This document shows, piece by piece, positions 1 to 8,508 of a DNA stretch of 64,000 bases. The notes beneath the pieces are model-generated. The model did not search any database. It was not told the origin of the DNA and saw only the letters and a program-made list of their open reading frames with translations. The stretch's first letter is position 1. Every line of letters starts with the position of its first letter. A program made the translations under genes and the position numbers. This DNA is from Rhodanobacter sp. Its GTDB lineage: Bacteria; Pseudomonadota; Gammaproteobacteria; Xanthomonadales; Rhodanobacteraceae. The stretch is from assembly GCA_004298015.1 (NCBI GenBank), contig SCSE01000045.1, forward strand, positions 86,871-150,870, read 5' to 3'.

Positions 1-102
1 GTGGACAGGGTGCGCTCCTACCGATCTTGCGCGGCGGAACGGTGACCCCGCCCCAGGTCGTCGTGGCGCGGGGTTGTAGGAGTCCACCCTGTGGGCGATT
101 GC
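1..102. repeat. REP pair (REPIN-like) in inverted orientation
   Basis: Two copies of a REP-type motif face each other. The right copy reads GTAGGAGTCCACCCTGTGG (76-94). The left copy (1-21) is its near inverse, GGTGCGCTCCTAC preceded by GTGGACAG. About 55 bases separate them. Motifs of the form GTAGGAGCGCACCCTGTGCGC are common between genes in xanthomonads and pseudomonads. The left copy may continue outside the window. Confidence 0.6.
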
Positions 103-153
103 TGTTGTGGGCGGCCGGGCAAAGGCATCGCGCACTACACAGGACGCGTGGCC

Positions 154-1665
154 TCACCTCACCCCGTGCATCAGCTTGTTGATCAGCGGCGCAATCAGAA
201 ACAGCAGCACGCCGGCCGCCAGCAAGATCCAGAAACCCATGGTGTAGCCGTCGAGCGCGGAGCCGACGGTCATGCCGCTGGTACCGCTGACATGACCGGC
301 GAACAGGCCGGCCAGGTTGTTGCCGATCGCGGTGGAGAGAAACCAGCCACCCATGCCCAGCCCGACCAGGCGCACCGGCGCCAGCTTGGTCACCATCGAC
401 AGGCCGATCGGTGACAGGCACAGCTCGCCGGCGGTCTGCAGCACATAGCACAGCACCAGGGTCCACAGCGGAATCATGCCGTCGCTGCCGACCAGGCTGG
501 ACAGCGCATACATCAGCACTGCGAAACCGAGCGCGTTGCCGATCAGACCGAGACCGAACTTGCGTGGAATCGACGGCTCCCGGCCACGCTTGTCCAGCCA
601 TGCCCAGATCAGCGTCACCAGCGGTGCCAGCAATACGATCGCCACCGGATTGACCGACTGGAACCATCCGACCGGGAACATCCAGCCATCGAACATCTGC
701 CGCTCGACGATATTCTGCGCCAGGAAGTTGAACGAACTGCCGGCCTGCTCGAAGAACATCCAGAACAGCACGTTGAAGGCGAAGATGATCAGCATTGCGA
801 TCACCCGCTGGATCTGCACCTTGCCGGTACGGATCGCCTCGATCGCCAACATCACACCGACGCCAACGAACAAGGCGGTCAGCAACCACTGCAATACCAC
901 CGCACCGGCCCGGTCCATCAGCAGATAGACCAGCGGAATCGCTGCCAGCACACCGAGCGCCACATACACCACGCGCATCGGGCTGGCGATGTCCGGCGTC
1001 GGGCGACCGATCTCGCCGAGCTGGCGCCGGCCGAACCAGAACCACACCAGACTGATCAGCATGCCGACACCGGACGCAGCGAACACCACGTGGTAGTTGT
1101 CGTGCTGCGGCGTACCGAACACTTTCTCGGCCAGGTAACTGGTGAGGATCGGCGCGATCAGCGCACCGGCATTGATACCCATGTAAAACAGCGTGAATCC
1201 ACGGTCGCGACGCGAGTCGCCAGGCGCATACAACTGCCCGACCATCGAGGAAATGTTCGGCTTGAACAGGCCGTTGCCGACGATGATCGTGGCCAGCCCG
1301 AGCATGAAGATCTCGTGTTGGGGCACCATCACCATGAACAGCCCGCTGGCCATCACCACCGCGCCCAGCAGGATCGATCGCTGATAGCCGATCACCTTGT
1401 CGGCGATGTAGCCGCCGAACACCGCGGTGGCGTAGACCAGCGCCAGATAGGCACCGTAGGTGCGACTGGCCGACGCCTGCCCGGCCTCATCGCCACCGAA
1501 GAACTGCGACACGATGTATAGCGTCAACGCCCAGCGCATGCCGTAGAACGCAAAGCGTTCCCAGAACTCGGCCATGAACAGCATCCACAAGGGCCTCGGG
1601 TGCCCGAGCAACTGCGGATATTCCGGCCGCGGCGCAGCCGCCCCGGTCGTGGTGGTGTCGCCCAT
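154..1665 (-). CDS. POT/PTR2-family proton-dependent oligopeptide transporter
   Basis: An inner-membrane proton:di/tripeptide symporter of the major facilitator superfamily (503 aa, about 14 membrane segments). The POT signature AEFWERFAFYG (ExxERF) lies in the first helix and carries the proton-coupling charges. GNGLFKPNISSMVG and FYMGINAG follow in the N-terminal half. CYVLQTAGELCLSPIG, near the C-terminus, is the usual late-helix motif. The ATG at 1665 was chosen because a GGGGGAAG ribosome-binding site sits just upstream and the family begins close to this point; a start 75 bases further upstream would add an unrelated tail. The next gene upstream on this strand is a diverged paralogue. 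Peptide import is secure at family level; substrate range is not visible. Confidence 0.9.
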   Translation of the reverse strand: MGDTTTTGAAAPRPEYPQLLGHPRPLWMLFMAEFWERFAFYGMRWALTLYIVSQFFGGDEAGQASASRTYGAYLALVYATAVFGGYIADKVIGYQRSILLGAVVMASGLFMVMVPQHEIFMLGLATIIVGNGLFKPNISSMVGQLYAPGDSRRDRGFTLFYMGINAGALIAPILTSYLAEKVFGTPQHDNYHVVFAASGVGMLISLVWFWFGRRQLGEIGRPTPDIASPMRVVYVALGVLAAIPLVYLLMDRAGAVVLQWLLTALFVGVGVMLAIEAIRTGKVQIQRVIAMLIIFAFNVLFWMFFEQAGSSFNFLAQNIVERQMFDGWMFPVGWFQSVNPVAIVLLAPLVTLIWAWLDKRGREPSIPRKFGLGLIGNALGFAVLMYALSSLVGSDGMIPLWTLVLCYVLQTAGELCLSPIGLSMVTKLAPVRLVGLGMGGWFLSTAIGNNLAGLFAGHVSGTSGMTVGSALDGYTMGFWILLAAGVLLFLIAPLINKLMHGVR

Positions 1666-1757
1666 GCCGCTTCCCCCGTAATGACGTGACGCAAGATATT
1701 GCGAGTTGCCAGATGTACCCGGGCCGAAGCTCGCCGTCAAATGGGCAACGCTGAGCC

Positions 1758-1856
1758 GGGAGGCTGTCGGACTTTGATCGCCCGACCGGCGAATCGTCGC
1801 GGTCAGTCCTAGCGCAGCCCAATTCCAGCCTCAACCCTCAGGCCCGACGGGCTGCT
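1758..1856 (-). repeat. MITE-like repeat, copy A (internally shortened)
   Basis: A copy of the dispersed intergenic element described at 54514-54676. It keeps both ends: GGAGGCTGTCGGACTTTGATCG at one side and, on the other strand, AGCAGCCCGTCGGGC. It also keeps the near-end block resembling GAGGC..ATTCGGCTGCGCGAGGAC. About 60 bases of the middle are missing compared with copies B, C and D. It fills the 317-bp gap between the two POT transporter genes, in which no gene was found. Confidence 0.6.
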
Positions 1857-1982
1857 TGCACTGCGAAACGACCTGACTACAAGCCGGTATCGCGACCTGC
1901 TGGAGGGAAGACAAGACCCGGCGCGAGGGACGTTTTCACCCCGCGAGGGCTCCCTCATCGGAGACCGACACCTGCCGTCGGG

Positions 1983-3464
1983 TCAATGCACGCCGTGCAT
2001 CAGACGACGGATCCACGGCGCCGCCAGCAGGAATATCGCGGCGGCTCCCAGACCCCAGACGAACAGTTGGCCATAGACATGGGCGTAGTCAGCCAGCCCA
2101 CCGATGCTGCCGACACCTGGCGCCTGGATGGTCAGGGTGGCGATCCAGCCGGCCAGTTGATAGGCCAGCGCCACACCGAAGAACCACCCACCCATCGCCA
2201 GCGAGGCTTCCTCCGGTGCGGCCAGCTGACCCACCAGGGCATAACCGATCGGCATCAATGCAAGCTCGCCCAGCGTCTGCAGCAGATAGCACAGCGCCAG
2301 CGGCCACCAGCCGATACGCCCGTCCCCGCCGGCCAGATGATCGATGGCATACACCAGTACACCGTAGCTCAGCGCCACCAGCAACAGGCCGATACCGAAC
2401 TTGCGCGGCGTGGAAGGGTCGCGCCCATGCCGCTCCAGCCACGGCCACAGCAAGGCCAGCAGCGGGGCGAAAAGCAGGATGTACAACGGATTGGCCGACT
2501 GGAAGACCACGTAGTTGAATGGTGCGTCGACATGGTCGCGGGCGAGGAAGTTCAGCGACGTCACACCTTGCAGACTGAAAGACCAGAACACCACCAGCGC
2601 AACAAACAGCAACAGCAGGGCAAGATAGCGCTGGGTCTGCTGGCGATCGCCACGGCGCGTACAGCGGACCACGAAATACAGCACCAGCAAGCCCATCAAC
2701 GCGTACATCGCCCAGCGCAGCACCGTCGGAAAGGCCAGCAGCGCCGCCACCGGGTACAACAACAAGGCGATCGCGAGCAGTACCCACGCGATCGCCACCG
2801 GCCCGTGCAAATGGTGGCCGTCGGGCAGCAGCCGATTCAGCTTGTGCTTGCGCCACTGGAACAGCAACGCCGCCATCGCCATGCCCGCGGCAGCCGTGAC
2901 AAAACCCCAGCGGTAGCCAAAATGCGCGCCGACCAGGTCGGCACAGACAAACGGGGTGACGAAGGAACCGAGGTTGATCGCCAGATAGAACAGCGTGTAG
3001 CCACCCTCACGACGCGGATCGTCGTGGGCATAGTTGCGCCCGACCAGCACGGTCAGCGGAATCCCCAGGCCGGCCGACAACGCAAACAGGGCGAGTCCCA
3101 GCTCCAAGCCGAACAGGGTCGGCAGCGCCATCAGCAGCAGCGACAACGCACCCAGCCACAGCGACATCGCCAGCGCACGGGTCTCGCCGAGGATCTTGTC
3201 GGCCACATAGCCACCGACAATCGGCGTGGCGTACATCAGCGCCAGGAAACCGCTGGCCAGCAGATCGGCCTGCCGCTGCGCCGCGATCGCACCGAGGTCG
3301 GCGTAGAAGTGCTGCGCGATGTAGGGGGCCAGAAACGCGCGAAAGCCGTAGAAGGCGAAATTCAGCCCGACGGTGACAGCCAGCAGCATCCACAACTGTG
3401 CCGGGTGACCCCAGCGATCCGGACGGTCCGCTGAGGACAGGTCGACAGCATGCGGGTTGCTCAT
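1983..3464 (-). CDS. POT-family-like transporter lacking the ExxERF motif
   Basis: A 493-aa, multi-helix membrane protein clearly paralogous to the transporter encoded just downstream. It shares the GHPAQLWML start, the LFYLAINLGSFVTP equivalent of FYMGINAG, FQSANPLY, STPRKFGIGL and CYLLQTLGELALMPIG. In helix 1, where the paralogue has EFWERFAFYG, it has VTVGLNFAFYG, so both glutamates and the arginine used for proton coupling are gone. The substitutions lie inside an otherwise well-conserved protein, so this is not a sequencing frameshift. It may be an altered transporter, a peptide sensor or a coupling-deficient facilitator. The ATG at 3464 is followed directly by the family-like N-terminus. 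Confidence 0.8.
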   Translation of the reverse strand: MSNPHAVDLSSADRPDRWGHPAQLWMLLAVTVGLNFAFYGFRAFLAPYIAQHFYADLGAIAAQRQADLLASGFLALMYATPIVGGYVADKILGETRALAMSLWLGALSLLLMALPTLFGLELGLALFALSAGLGIPLTVLVGRNYAHDDPRREGGYTLFYLAINLGSFVTPFVCADLVGAHFGYRWGFVTAAAGMAMAALLFQWRKHKLNRLLPDGHHLHGPVAIAWVLLAIALLLYPVAALLAFPTVLRWAMYALMGLLVLYFVVRCTRRGDRQQTQRYLALLLLFVALVVFWSFSLQGVTSLNFLARDHVDAPFNYVVFQSANPLYILLFAPLLALLWPWLERHGRDPSTPRKFGIGLLLVALSYGVLVYAIDHLAGGDGRIGWWPLALCYLLQTLGELALMPIGYALVGQLAAPEEASLAMGGWFFGVALAYQLAGWIATLTIQAPGVGSIGGLADYAHVYGQLFVWGLGAAAIFLLAAPWIRRLMHGVH

Positions 3465-3532
3465 CCGGTGGCCTTGGGGAATGTGCGCGAGCGCGGCGTT
3501 ACTGGGATCGCCCAGGGCGATGAAGGTTCAAT

Positions 3533-4381
3533 TCACTCCAGTAGCGTGCGCACATCCAGCAACTCGGGAAAAAACTCCAGCTCCAGCGCCTTCTTCAGGA
3601 AACTCACGCCCGAGGAACCACCGGTACCGCGACGGTGGCCGATGATTCGCTCGACCGTCTTCATGTGCCGGAAACGCCACAGCTGGAAACTCCCCTCGAC
3701 ATCGACCAATTGCTCGCACAGATGATATTCGGGCCAGAAATTCTGCCGTTCCTGATAAATGCGCTTGAATACCGGCAACAGGGCCTCGTGGCGCCGGTAG
3801 GCTTGCGTCCAGTCACGCTCCAGCACGGCCGGCGGCACAGCGTGGCCCTGGCGCGCCAGATAACGCAAGAACTCGTCGTACAAACCCGGCGCCTCAAGGA
3901 CGCCGCGCAAGGCGTCCTGCGCCGCGGGGTCATGGGCGAACACCTTGAGCATCTGCGCGTTCTTGTTGCCCAGCAAGAACTCGATCAGCCGGTATTGCAG
4001 CGACTGGAAACCCGACGACGGACCGAGCACGCCGCGGAACTCCAGATACTCCGAGGGAGTCAGTGTTTCCAGCACCGCCCACTGCTCGAACAACTGGTGT
4101 TGCACCCGCTTGACCCGCGCGAGAATCTTCAGGCAGCCTTCGATCTGGTCGGACTGCAGGCAGGCGACCGCCGCGCGCAACTCGTGGATCAGCAGCTTCA
4201 TCCACAATTCGGACACGTGATGCTGCACGATGAACAACATCTCGTCATGGTGCGGCGGCTGGCTCAACGGCCGCTGCGCCGACAGCAGGGTCTGCAACTG
4301 CAGATAGCCCGCATACGTCATCTGCCCATCGAGGTCGGTCTGGATGCCCGCTTCGAGGTCGCGCTCGTTCTCACTCGTCAT
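3533..4381 (-). CDS. kynA: Tryptophan 2,3-dioxygenase
   Basis: A haem enzyme that opens the indole ring of L-tryptophan to N-formylkynurenine, the first step of the kynurenine pathway (282 aa, normal length). Family blocks seen are [30 protein letters not shown] (with the haem and substrate-binding histidines), [21 protein letters not shown] and the C-terminal [19 protein letters not shown] loop that closes over the substrate. The ATG at 4381 has GTGAGG just upstream; that same GTG (4390) could be an alternative start. It is transcribed away from pdhA. No other kynurenine-pathway gene is in the window. Confidence 0.96.
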   Translation of the reverse strand: MTSENERDLEAGIQTDLDGQMTYAGYLQLQTLLSAQRPLSQPPHHDEMLFIVQHHVSELWMKLLIHELRAAVACLQSDQIEGCLKILARVKRVQHQLFEQWAVLETLTPSEYLEFRGVLGPSSGFQSLQYRLIEFLLGNKNAQMLKVFAHDPAAQDALRGVLEAPGLYDEFLRYLARQGHAVPPAVLERDWTQAYRRHEALLPVFKRIYQERQNFWPEYHLCEQLVDVEGSFQLWRFRHMKTVERIIGHRRGTGGSSGVSFLKKALELEFFPELLDVRTLLE

Positions 4382-4686
4382 CTGCCTCACGCCCGCACCG
4401 AAAGCCCCATGGTAATCGCTGAACGCCGTGCCATGGCCGAGCCGCTCGCAAGGACCGTTTCAGCAGCGCCACACCATGTTCCGCAAACGGTCGGGCCGAA
4501 GCGGCGAAAGGCCCGTCAGACGGGGATTTGCCACCATTCCATACGCCACCGCATGCTGCACCGTACCTTGCAGCGCAACATGCCAGCCTGTTATCAAGCG
4601 CGGTCTTGTCCAGTGGTTCGTGCAGATCCGCTTCCCCTGCCGTATCGCCCACAACCCCGTTTTCATCACTCACTCCGGAGCGCGTC
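4382..4686. other. Divergent intergenic region kynA / pdhA
   Basis: This 305-bp space must hold the promoters of kynA (minus) and the pdh operon (plus). The only clear elements are the GGAG ribosome-binding site at 4677-4680 serving the GTG start of pdhA and the GTGAGG before kynA. No operator palindrome or promoter could be assigned with confidence, and no credible small gene is present. Confidence 0.5.
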
Positions 4687-5787
4687 GTGACCATCGCCGC
4701 CAAGTTTGAAATCGAATACCTGCAATACCTCGATGCCGAGGGCAAGGAGGTCCGCAAGGACCTGCCGGCCTTCGCCAAGGACCTCGACCACATGGTCGAG
4801 CTGTACAAGCTGATGCTGTCGACCCGGGTGTTCGACGCCAAGTCGATCGCCCTGCAGCGCACCGGCAAGCTCGGCACCTACGCCAGCTGCCTCGGCCATG
4901 AGGCCGCGCATGTCGGCATTGGCAGTGCAATGAAGCCGGAAGACGTGCTGGCAGTCAGCTACCGCGAATACGGCGCCCAGCTTTACCGCGGCGTACAGCC
5001 GCGCGAGGTCTACATGTACTGGGGCGGCGACGAGCGCGGCAACGACTACCAGCAGGAACCGGCACGGCACGACTTCGCCTGGTCGGTGCCGATCGGTACG
5101 CAGTGCCTGCATGCGGCCGGCTCGGCGCTGGCGTTCAAGATTCGCGGCGAGAAGCGTGTAGCCGTGTGCACGATCGGCGACGGCGGCTCGTCCAAGGGCG
5201 ATTTCTACGGTGCGATCAACATCGCCGGCGCACAGAATCTGCCGCTGGTCGCGGTGATCGTCAACAACCAGTGGGCGATCTCGGTGCCGCGCAAGATCCA
5301 GTCCGGTGCGCCGACGCTGGCGCAGAAGGGCATCGCCGCTGGCCTGTTCTGCATCCAGGTCGATGGCAACGACATCATCGCGGTACGCAAGGCGATGGAA
5401 GACGCCCTCGAGCGCGCCCGCAACGGCGAAGGCGGCAGCGTGATCGAGGCGGTCACCTACCGCCTCGGCGACCACACCACGGCTGACGATGCGCGCCGCT
5501 ACCGCGGCGAAGCGGAAGTCAAGGAAGGCTGGACCAAGGAGCCGATGAAGCGCCTGCGCAACTGGCTGGTGGCCAAGAAGGTATGGGACGACGCGAAAGA
5601 GGAGGCATGGAAAGAAGAGTGCGACGAGTGGATGGACAACGAGGTCAATGCCTATCTGGAGACCAGGACCCAGCCGGTCACGGCGATGTTCGATTACATC
5701 TTCGCTGAAGTCCCGGCCGATCTCGCCAAACAGCGCGATTACGTCCTCTCGCTTGAAAACCCGCTCGAATCGAACAAGGGCCACTGA
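4687..5787 (+). CDS. pdhA: 2-oxo-acid (pyruvate) dehydrogenase E1 component, alpha subunit
   Basis: The thiamine-diphosphate decarboxylase subunit of an alpha2beta2-type E1 (366 aa). The ThDP motif starts at GDGGSSKGDF (from about residue 164) and ends with the NN pair near residue 193. The N-terminal half carries the E1-alpha block TGKLGTYASCLGHEAAHVG, and YRLGDHTTADDARRYR corresponds to the conserved active-site loop. The start is a GTG (VTIAAKFE) with GGAG six bases upstream; upstream in-frame ATGs lack family similarity. pdhB follows after 3 bases, so the two are co-translated. Branched-chain keto acid versus pyruvate specificity cannot be settled from sequence alone; pyruvate is preferred by analogy with xanthomonad pdhABC. 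Confidence 0.93.
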   Translation: MTIAAKFEIEYLQYLDAEGKEVRKDLPAFAKDLDHMVELYKLMLSTRVFDAKSIALQRTGKLGTYASCLGHEAAHVGIGSAMKPEDVLAVSYREYGAQLYRGVQPREVYMYWGGDERGNDYQQEPARHDFAWSVPIGTQCLHAAGSALAFKIRGEKRVAVCTIGDGGSSKGDFYGAINIAGAQNLPLVAVIVNNQWAISVPRKIQSGAPTLAQKGIAAGLFCIQVDGNDIIAVRKAMEDALERARNGEGGSVIEAVTYRLGDHTTADDARRYRGEAEVKEGWTKEPMKRLRNWLVAKKVWDDAKEEAWKEECDEWMDNEVNAYLETRTQPVTAMFDYIFAEVPADLAKQRDYVLSLENPLESNKGH

Positions 5788-5790
5788 GTC

Positions 5791-6771
5791 ATGGCACAAA
5801 TTACTCTCATCGAAGCAGTCACCCAGGCGCTCGCCTACGAAATGGCCCACGACGACAGCGTCGTGGTGCTGGGCGAGGATGTCGGCCTCAACGGCGGTGT
5901 GTTCCGCGCCACCCAGGGGCTGCAGGAAAAGTTCGGCGACATGCGTGTCCTCGACACCCCACTGGATGAAACCACCATCGCCGGCGTCACCGTCGGGCTG
6001 GCGGTGCAAGGCATGAAACCGGTCGCCGAGGCGCAGTTCGAGGGCTTCATCTACCCGATGATGGAGCAGATCGCCTGCCACGCCGCGCGCATGCGCAACC
6101 GCACCCGCGGTCGCCTGACCGTACCGGCGGTGTTCCGCGCCCCCTGGGGTGGCGGCATCCGCGCGCCGGAGCATCATTCCGAAGCGAACGAGCACCTGTT
6201 CACCAATATCCCCGGCCTGCGCGTGGTGCTGCCGTCCTCGCCGGCACGTGCCTACGGCCTGCTGCTGGCGGCGATCCGCGATCCGGACCCGGTGATGTTC
6301 TTCGAACCGAAGCGGATCTACCGCCAGTACAAGGAGGAGGTGCCGGACGATGGCGAGGCGCTGCCACTGGACGTGTGCTTCGTACTGCGTGATGGCAGCG
6401 ACGTGACCCTGGTCAGCTGGGGCGCACAGGTGAAGGAGGCGTTGGAAGCTGCCGATGCCCTGGCCGAGCAGGGGATCAGCGCCGAGGTGATCGATGTCGC
6501 CACGCTGACCCCGCTGGACTTCGACACCATCGCCGAATCCGTGGCCAAGACCGGGCGTTGCGTGATCGTGCACGAGGCGCCGAAGACCGCCGGTTTCGGT
6601 GCCGAGATCGCCGCACGGCTGGCCGAGGAGTGCATCTACGACCTGCTGGCACCGGTCGAGCGCGTCACCGGCTTCGACACGCACATCCCGCTGTTCCGCC
6701 TGGAAATGAAATACCTGCCCAGCGTTGAACGCATCGTCGACGCGGCGAAGCGCACGCTGGCGGTCTCGTAA
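5791..6771 (+). CDS. pdhB: 2-oxo-acid (pyruvate) dehydrogenase E1 component, beta subunit
   Basis: The transketolase-like beta subunit that completes the heterotetrameric E1 (326 aa, standard length). The N-terminus shows ALAYEMAHDDSVVVLGEDVG and GVFRATQGLQEKFG, then DTPLDETTIAGVTVGLAVQG and FEGFIYPMMEQI, all typical of E1-beta. The C-terminal transketolase domain contains EVIDVATLTPLDFDTI and VIVHEAPKTAGFGAEIA. It lies 3 bp after pdhA and 144 bp before pdhC; the spacer carries two strong hairpins that may affect the relative amount of E2 mRNA. Confidence 0.94.
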   Translation: MAQITLIEAVTQALAYEMAHDDSVVVLGEDVGLNGGVFRATQGLQEKFGDMRVLDTPLDETTIAGVTVGLAVQGMKPVAEAQFEGFIYPMMEQIACHAARMRNRTRGRLTVPAVFRAPWGGGIRAPEHHSEANEHLFTNIPGLRVVLPSSPARAYGLLLAAIRDPDPVMFFEPKRIYRQYKEEVPDDGEALPLDVCFVLRDGSDVTLVSWGAQVKEALEAADALAEQGISAEVIDVATLTPLDFDTIAESVAKTGRCVIVHEAPKTAGFGAEIAARLAEECIYDLLAPVERVTGFDTHIPLFRLEMKYLPSVERIVDAAKRTLAVS

Positions 6772-6915
6772 TTCCCTTCTCCCCGCCGGGGAGAAGGTGC
6801 CAAAGGCGGACGAGGGGCCACCCCGCCGAACGCACCAGTCTTTAGCAAGCCCGGCCCCTCCCCCCAACCCTCTCCCCACGGGGGAGAGGGGGCACTCAAA
6901 ACTGGAAATCCACTC
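6772..6915. repeat. Two-hairpin intergenic repeat inside the pdh operon
   Basis: The spacer between pdhB and pdhC holds two GC-rich perfect hairpins. The first has arms CCTTCTCCCCG and CGGGGAGAAGG (6775-6797) with a one-base loop. The second has arms CCCTCTCCCC and GGGGAGAGGG (6868-6890) with a three-base loop. The related stems resemble dispersed REP-like units. No T-tract follows, so these are probably RNA-stability or processing structures, not terminators. Function is inferred. Confidence 0.6.
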
Positions 6916-8295
6916 ATGGCTGATATCAAGACGTTCTACCTGCCCGACCTCGGCGAAGGCCTGCCCGACGCGACTGTCGTCGAGTGGCACGTGAAAGTGG
7001 GCGACAACATCAAGCTCGACGCCCCGCTGTGCTCGATGGAGACCGCCAAGGCCGTGGTCGATGTGCCATCCCCCTACACCGGCAAGGTAGTCAAGCTGCA
7101 CGGCGCCGAGGGCGACATCATCGAGACCGGCGCCGCGCTGGCGGACTTCGAGCCCGATCCGAACGCCAAACAGCGTGCCGAAGCCGCATCCACCGGGCAC
7201 CACCATGGACCGAAGAAGAGCGGCGACAATCCGGCACCGGACGACAGCCAAAAGGTGGTTGCCTCCGACGACGGCGGGGAAATACAGGAAACCGTGCAGG
7301 CACGTGAGGACGAGGGCACGGTCGTCGGCGCCATGGTCAGTGGCAGCCATGTGCATGTCGAACAGGCCGCGAACGTGGGTGGCGTCAAGGCGGTCCCGGC
7401 GGTGCGCGCGCTGGCCAGGAAGCTGAAAGTCGATCTCGGCCGCGTGCGCCCCAGCGGCGCCGACGGCGTGGTCACGCTGAAAGACGTGAAGGAAGCCGCC
7501 GCGAACGGCTCGGCAACGCTCGGCACCACGACACGCCCCCCCGCCGGCGATGCCGGCCGCCACCTGGCTCCGCAACTCCCGCAAGGCGAACCTAGCCGCA
7601 CCTCGGTTTCGCTCGCCGGCAAGCCGGTGCGCACCGCGCCGCCGTCACAGCAGGCCAGCGGCCAGCCGGAACAGCTCAAGGGTGTGCGTCGCAACATGGC
7701 GCGGGTGATGGCCGATGCCCATGCCCAGGTGGTGCCGACCACCCTGGTCGACGACGCCGACCTGCATGCCTGGATCGGCAAGCAGGACATCACCGCCCGG
7801 TTGATCCGCGCGATCGTGTTCGCCTGCAAGACGGTGCCGGCGCTGAACGCCTGGTTCGATGGCAAGAACCTCAGCCGCACCCTGCATCCGCACGTCGACA
7901 TCGGCATCGCGGTGGATACCGACGACGGCCTGTTTGTGCCGGCGCTGCGCAACGCCGACGTGCTCGACGGCGCCGGCATCCGTGCGGCGATCAAGCGCCT
8001 GCGCAGCCAAGTCGAGGATCGTTCGATCCCGGCCTCGGAACTGTCCGGCTATACCATCAGCCTGTCCAACTTCGGCATGTTTGCCGGGCGCTATGCCACG
8101 CCGGTGGTGGTGCCTCCGACCGTGGCGATCATCGGCGCCGGTAAGCTCAGTCACGACGTGGTCGCGGTGATCGGCGGTATCGAAGTGCATCGACGCATGC
8201 CGCTGTCCGTCACCTTCGACCACCGTGCCGCCACCGGCGGCGAGGCGGCACGCTTCCTCAAGGCGATGCTGGACGATTTGTCCTTGCCGAACTGA
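6916..8295 (+). CDS. pdhC: 2-oxo-acid dehydrogenase E2 component (dihydrolipoamide acyltransferase)
   Basis: The acyltransferase core of the complex (459 aa). Domains in order: one lipoyl domain (about 1-80) with the lipoylated lysine in METAKAVVDVPSP (Lys45); a flexible linker rich in charged residues; a peripheral-subunit binding domain (about 158-195, VPAVRALARKLKVDLGRV); an Ala/Pro-rich linker; and the catalytic domain (about 230-459). The active-site motif, usually DHRxxDG, reads DHRAATGG here: His436 is present but the usual Asp is Thr440. No dihydrolipoamide dehydrogenase gene follows, so E3 is encoded elsewhere. A strong terminator directly downstream ends the operon. Confidence 0.93.
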   Translation: MADIKTFYLPDLGEGLPDATVVEWHVKVGDNIKLDAPLCSMETAKAVVDVPSPYTGKVVKLHGAEGDIIETGAALADFEPDPNAKQRAEAASTGHHHGPKKSGDNPAPDDSQKVVASDDGGEIQETVQAREDEGTVVGAMVSGSHVHVEQAANVGGVKAVPAVRALARKLKVDLGRVRPSGADGVVTLKDVKEAAANGSATLGTTTRPPAGDAGRHLAPQLPQGEPSRTSVSLAGKPVRTAPPSQQASGQPEQLKGVRRNMARVMADAHAQVVPTTLVDDADLHAWIGKQDITARLIRAIVFACKTVPALNAWFDGKNLSRTLHPHVDIGIAVDTDDGLFVPALRNADVLDGAGIRAAIKRLRSQVEDRSIPASELSGYTISLSNFGMFAGRYATPVVVPPTVAIIGAGKLSHDVVAVIGGIEVHRRMPLSVTFDHRAATGGEAARFLKAMLDDLSLPN

Positions 8296-8317
8296 ATCAC
8301 CTTTGCTGCAGCTTCAA

Positions 8318-8347
8318 AAACAGGCGCCTGCGGGCGCCTGTTTTGTT
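8318..8347 (+). terminator. Rho-independent terminator of pdhABC
   Basis: A perfect GC-rich stem, ACAGGCGCC paired with GGCGCCTGT, with a TGCG loop, is followed by TTTTG TTT and preceded by an A-tract. It starts about 25 bases after the pdhC stop codon. Confidence 0.9.
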
Positions 8348-8508
8348 TGGCTATCAGGATCGTGACGTTGCATGAAGCAGCCGTGTCATTGGTCATATGG
8401 CTACCCAAAAAGATCTTGAATATCATGGCCCCGGCTTTTTCGAGCCGGGCTTGCGTACTGATCATCCGCAGGTCTTTCCTTAGAGTTGACCGGCATTGAG
8501 ATCGAAAA

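Noticed and set aside
4666..7584. A very long open frame on the minus strand opposite pdhA-pdhB-pdhC
   Set aside because: It is antisense to three certain genes, lacks any domain and reflects high third-position GC.
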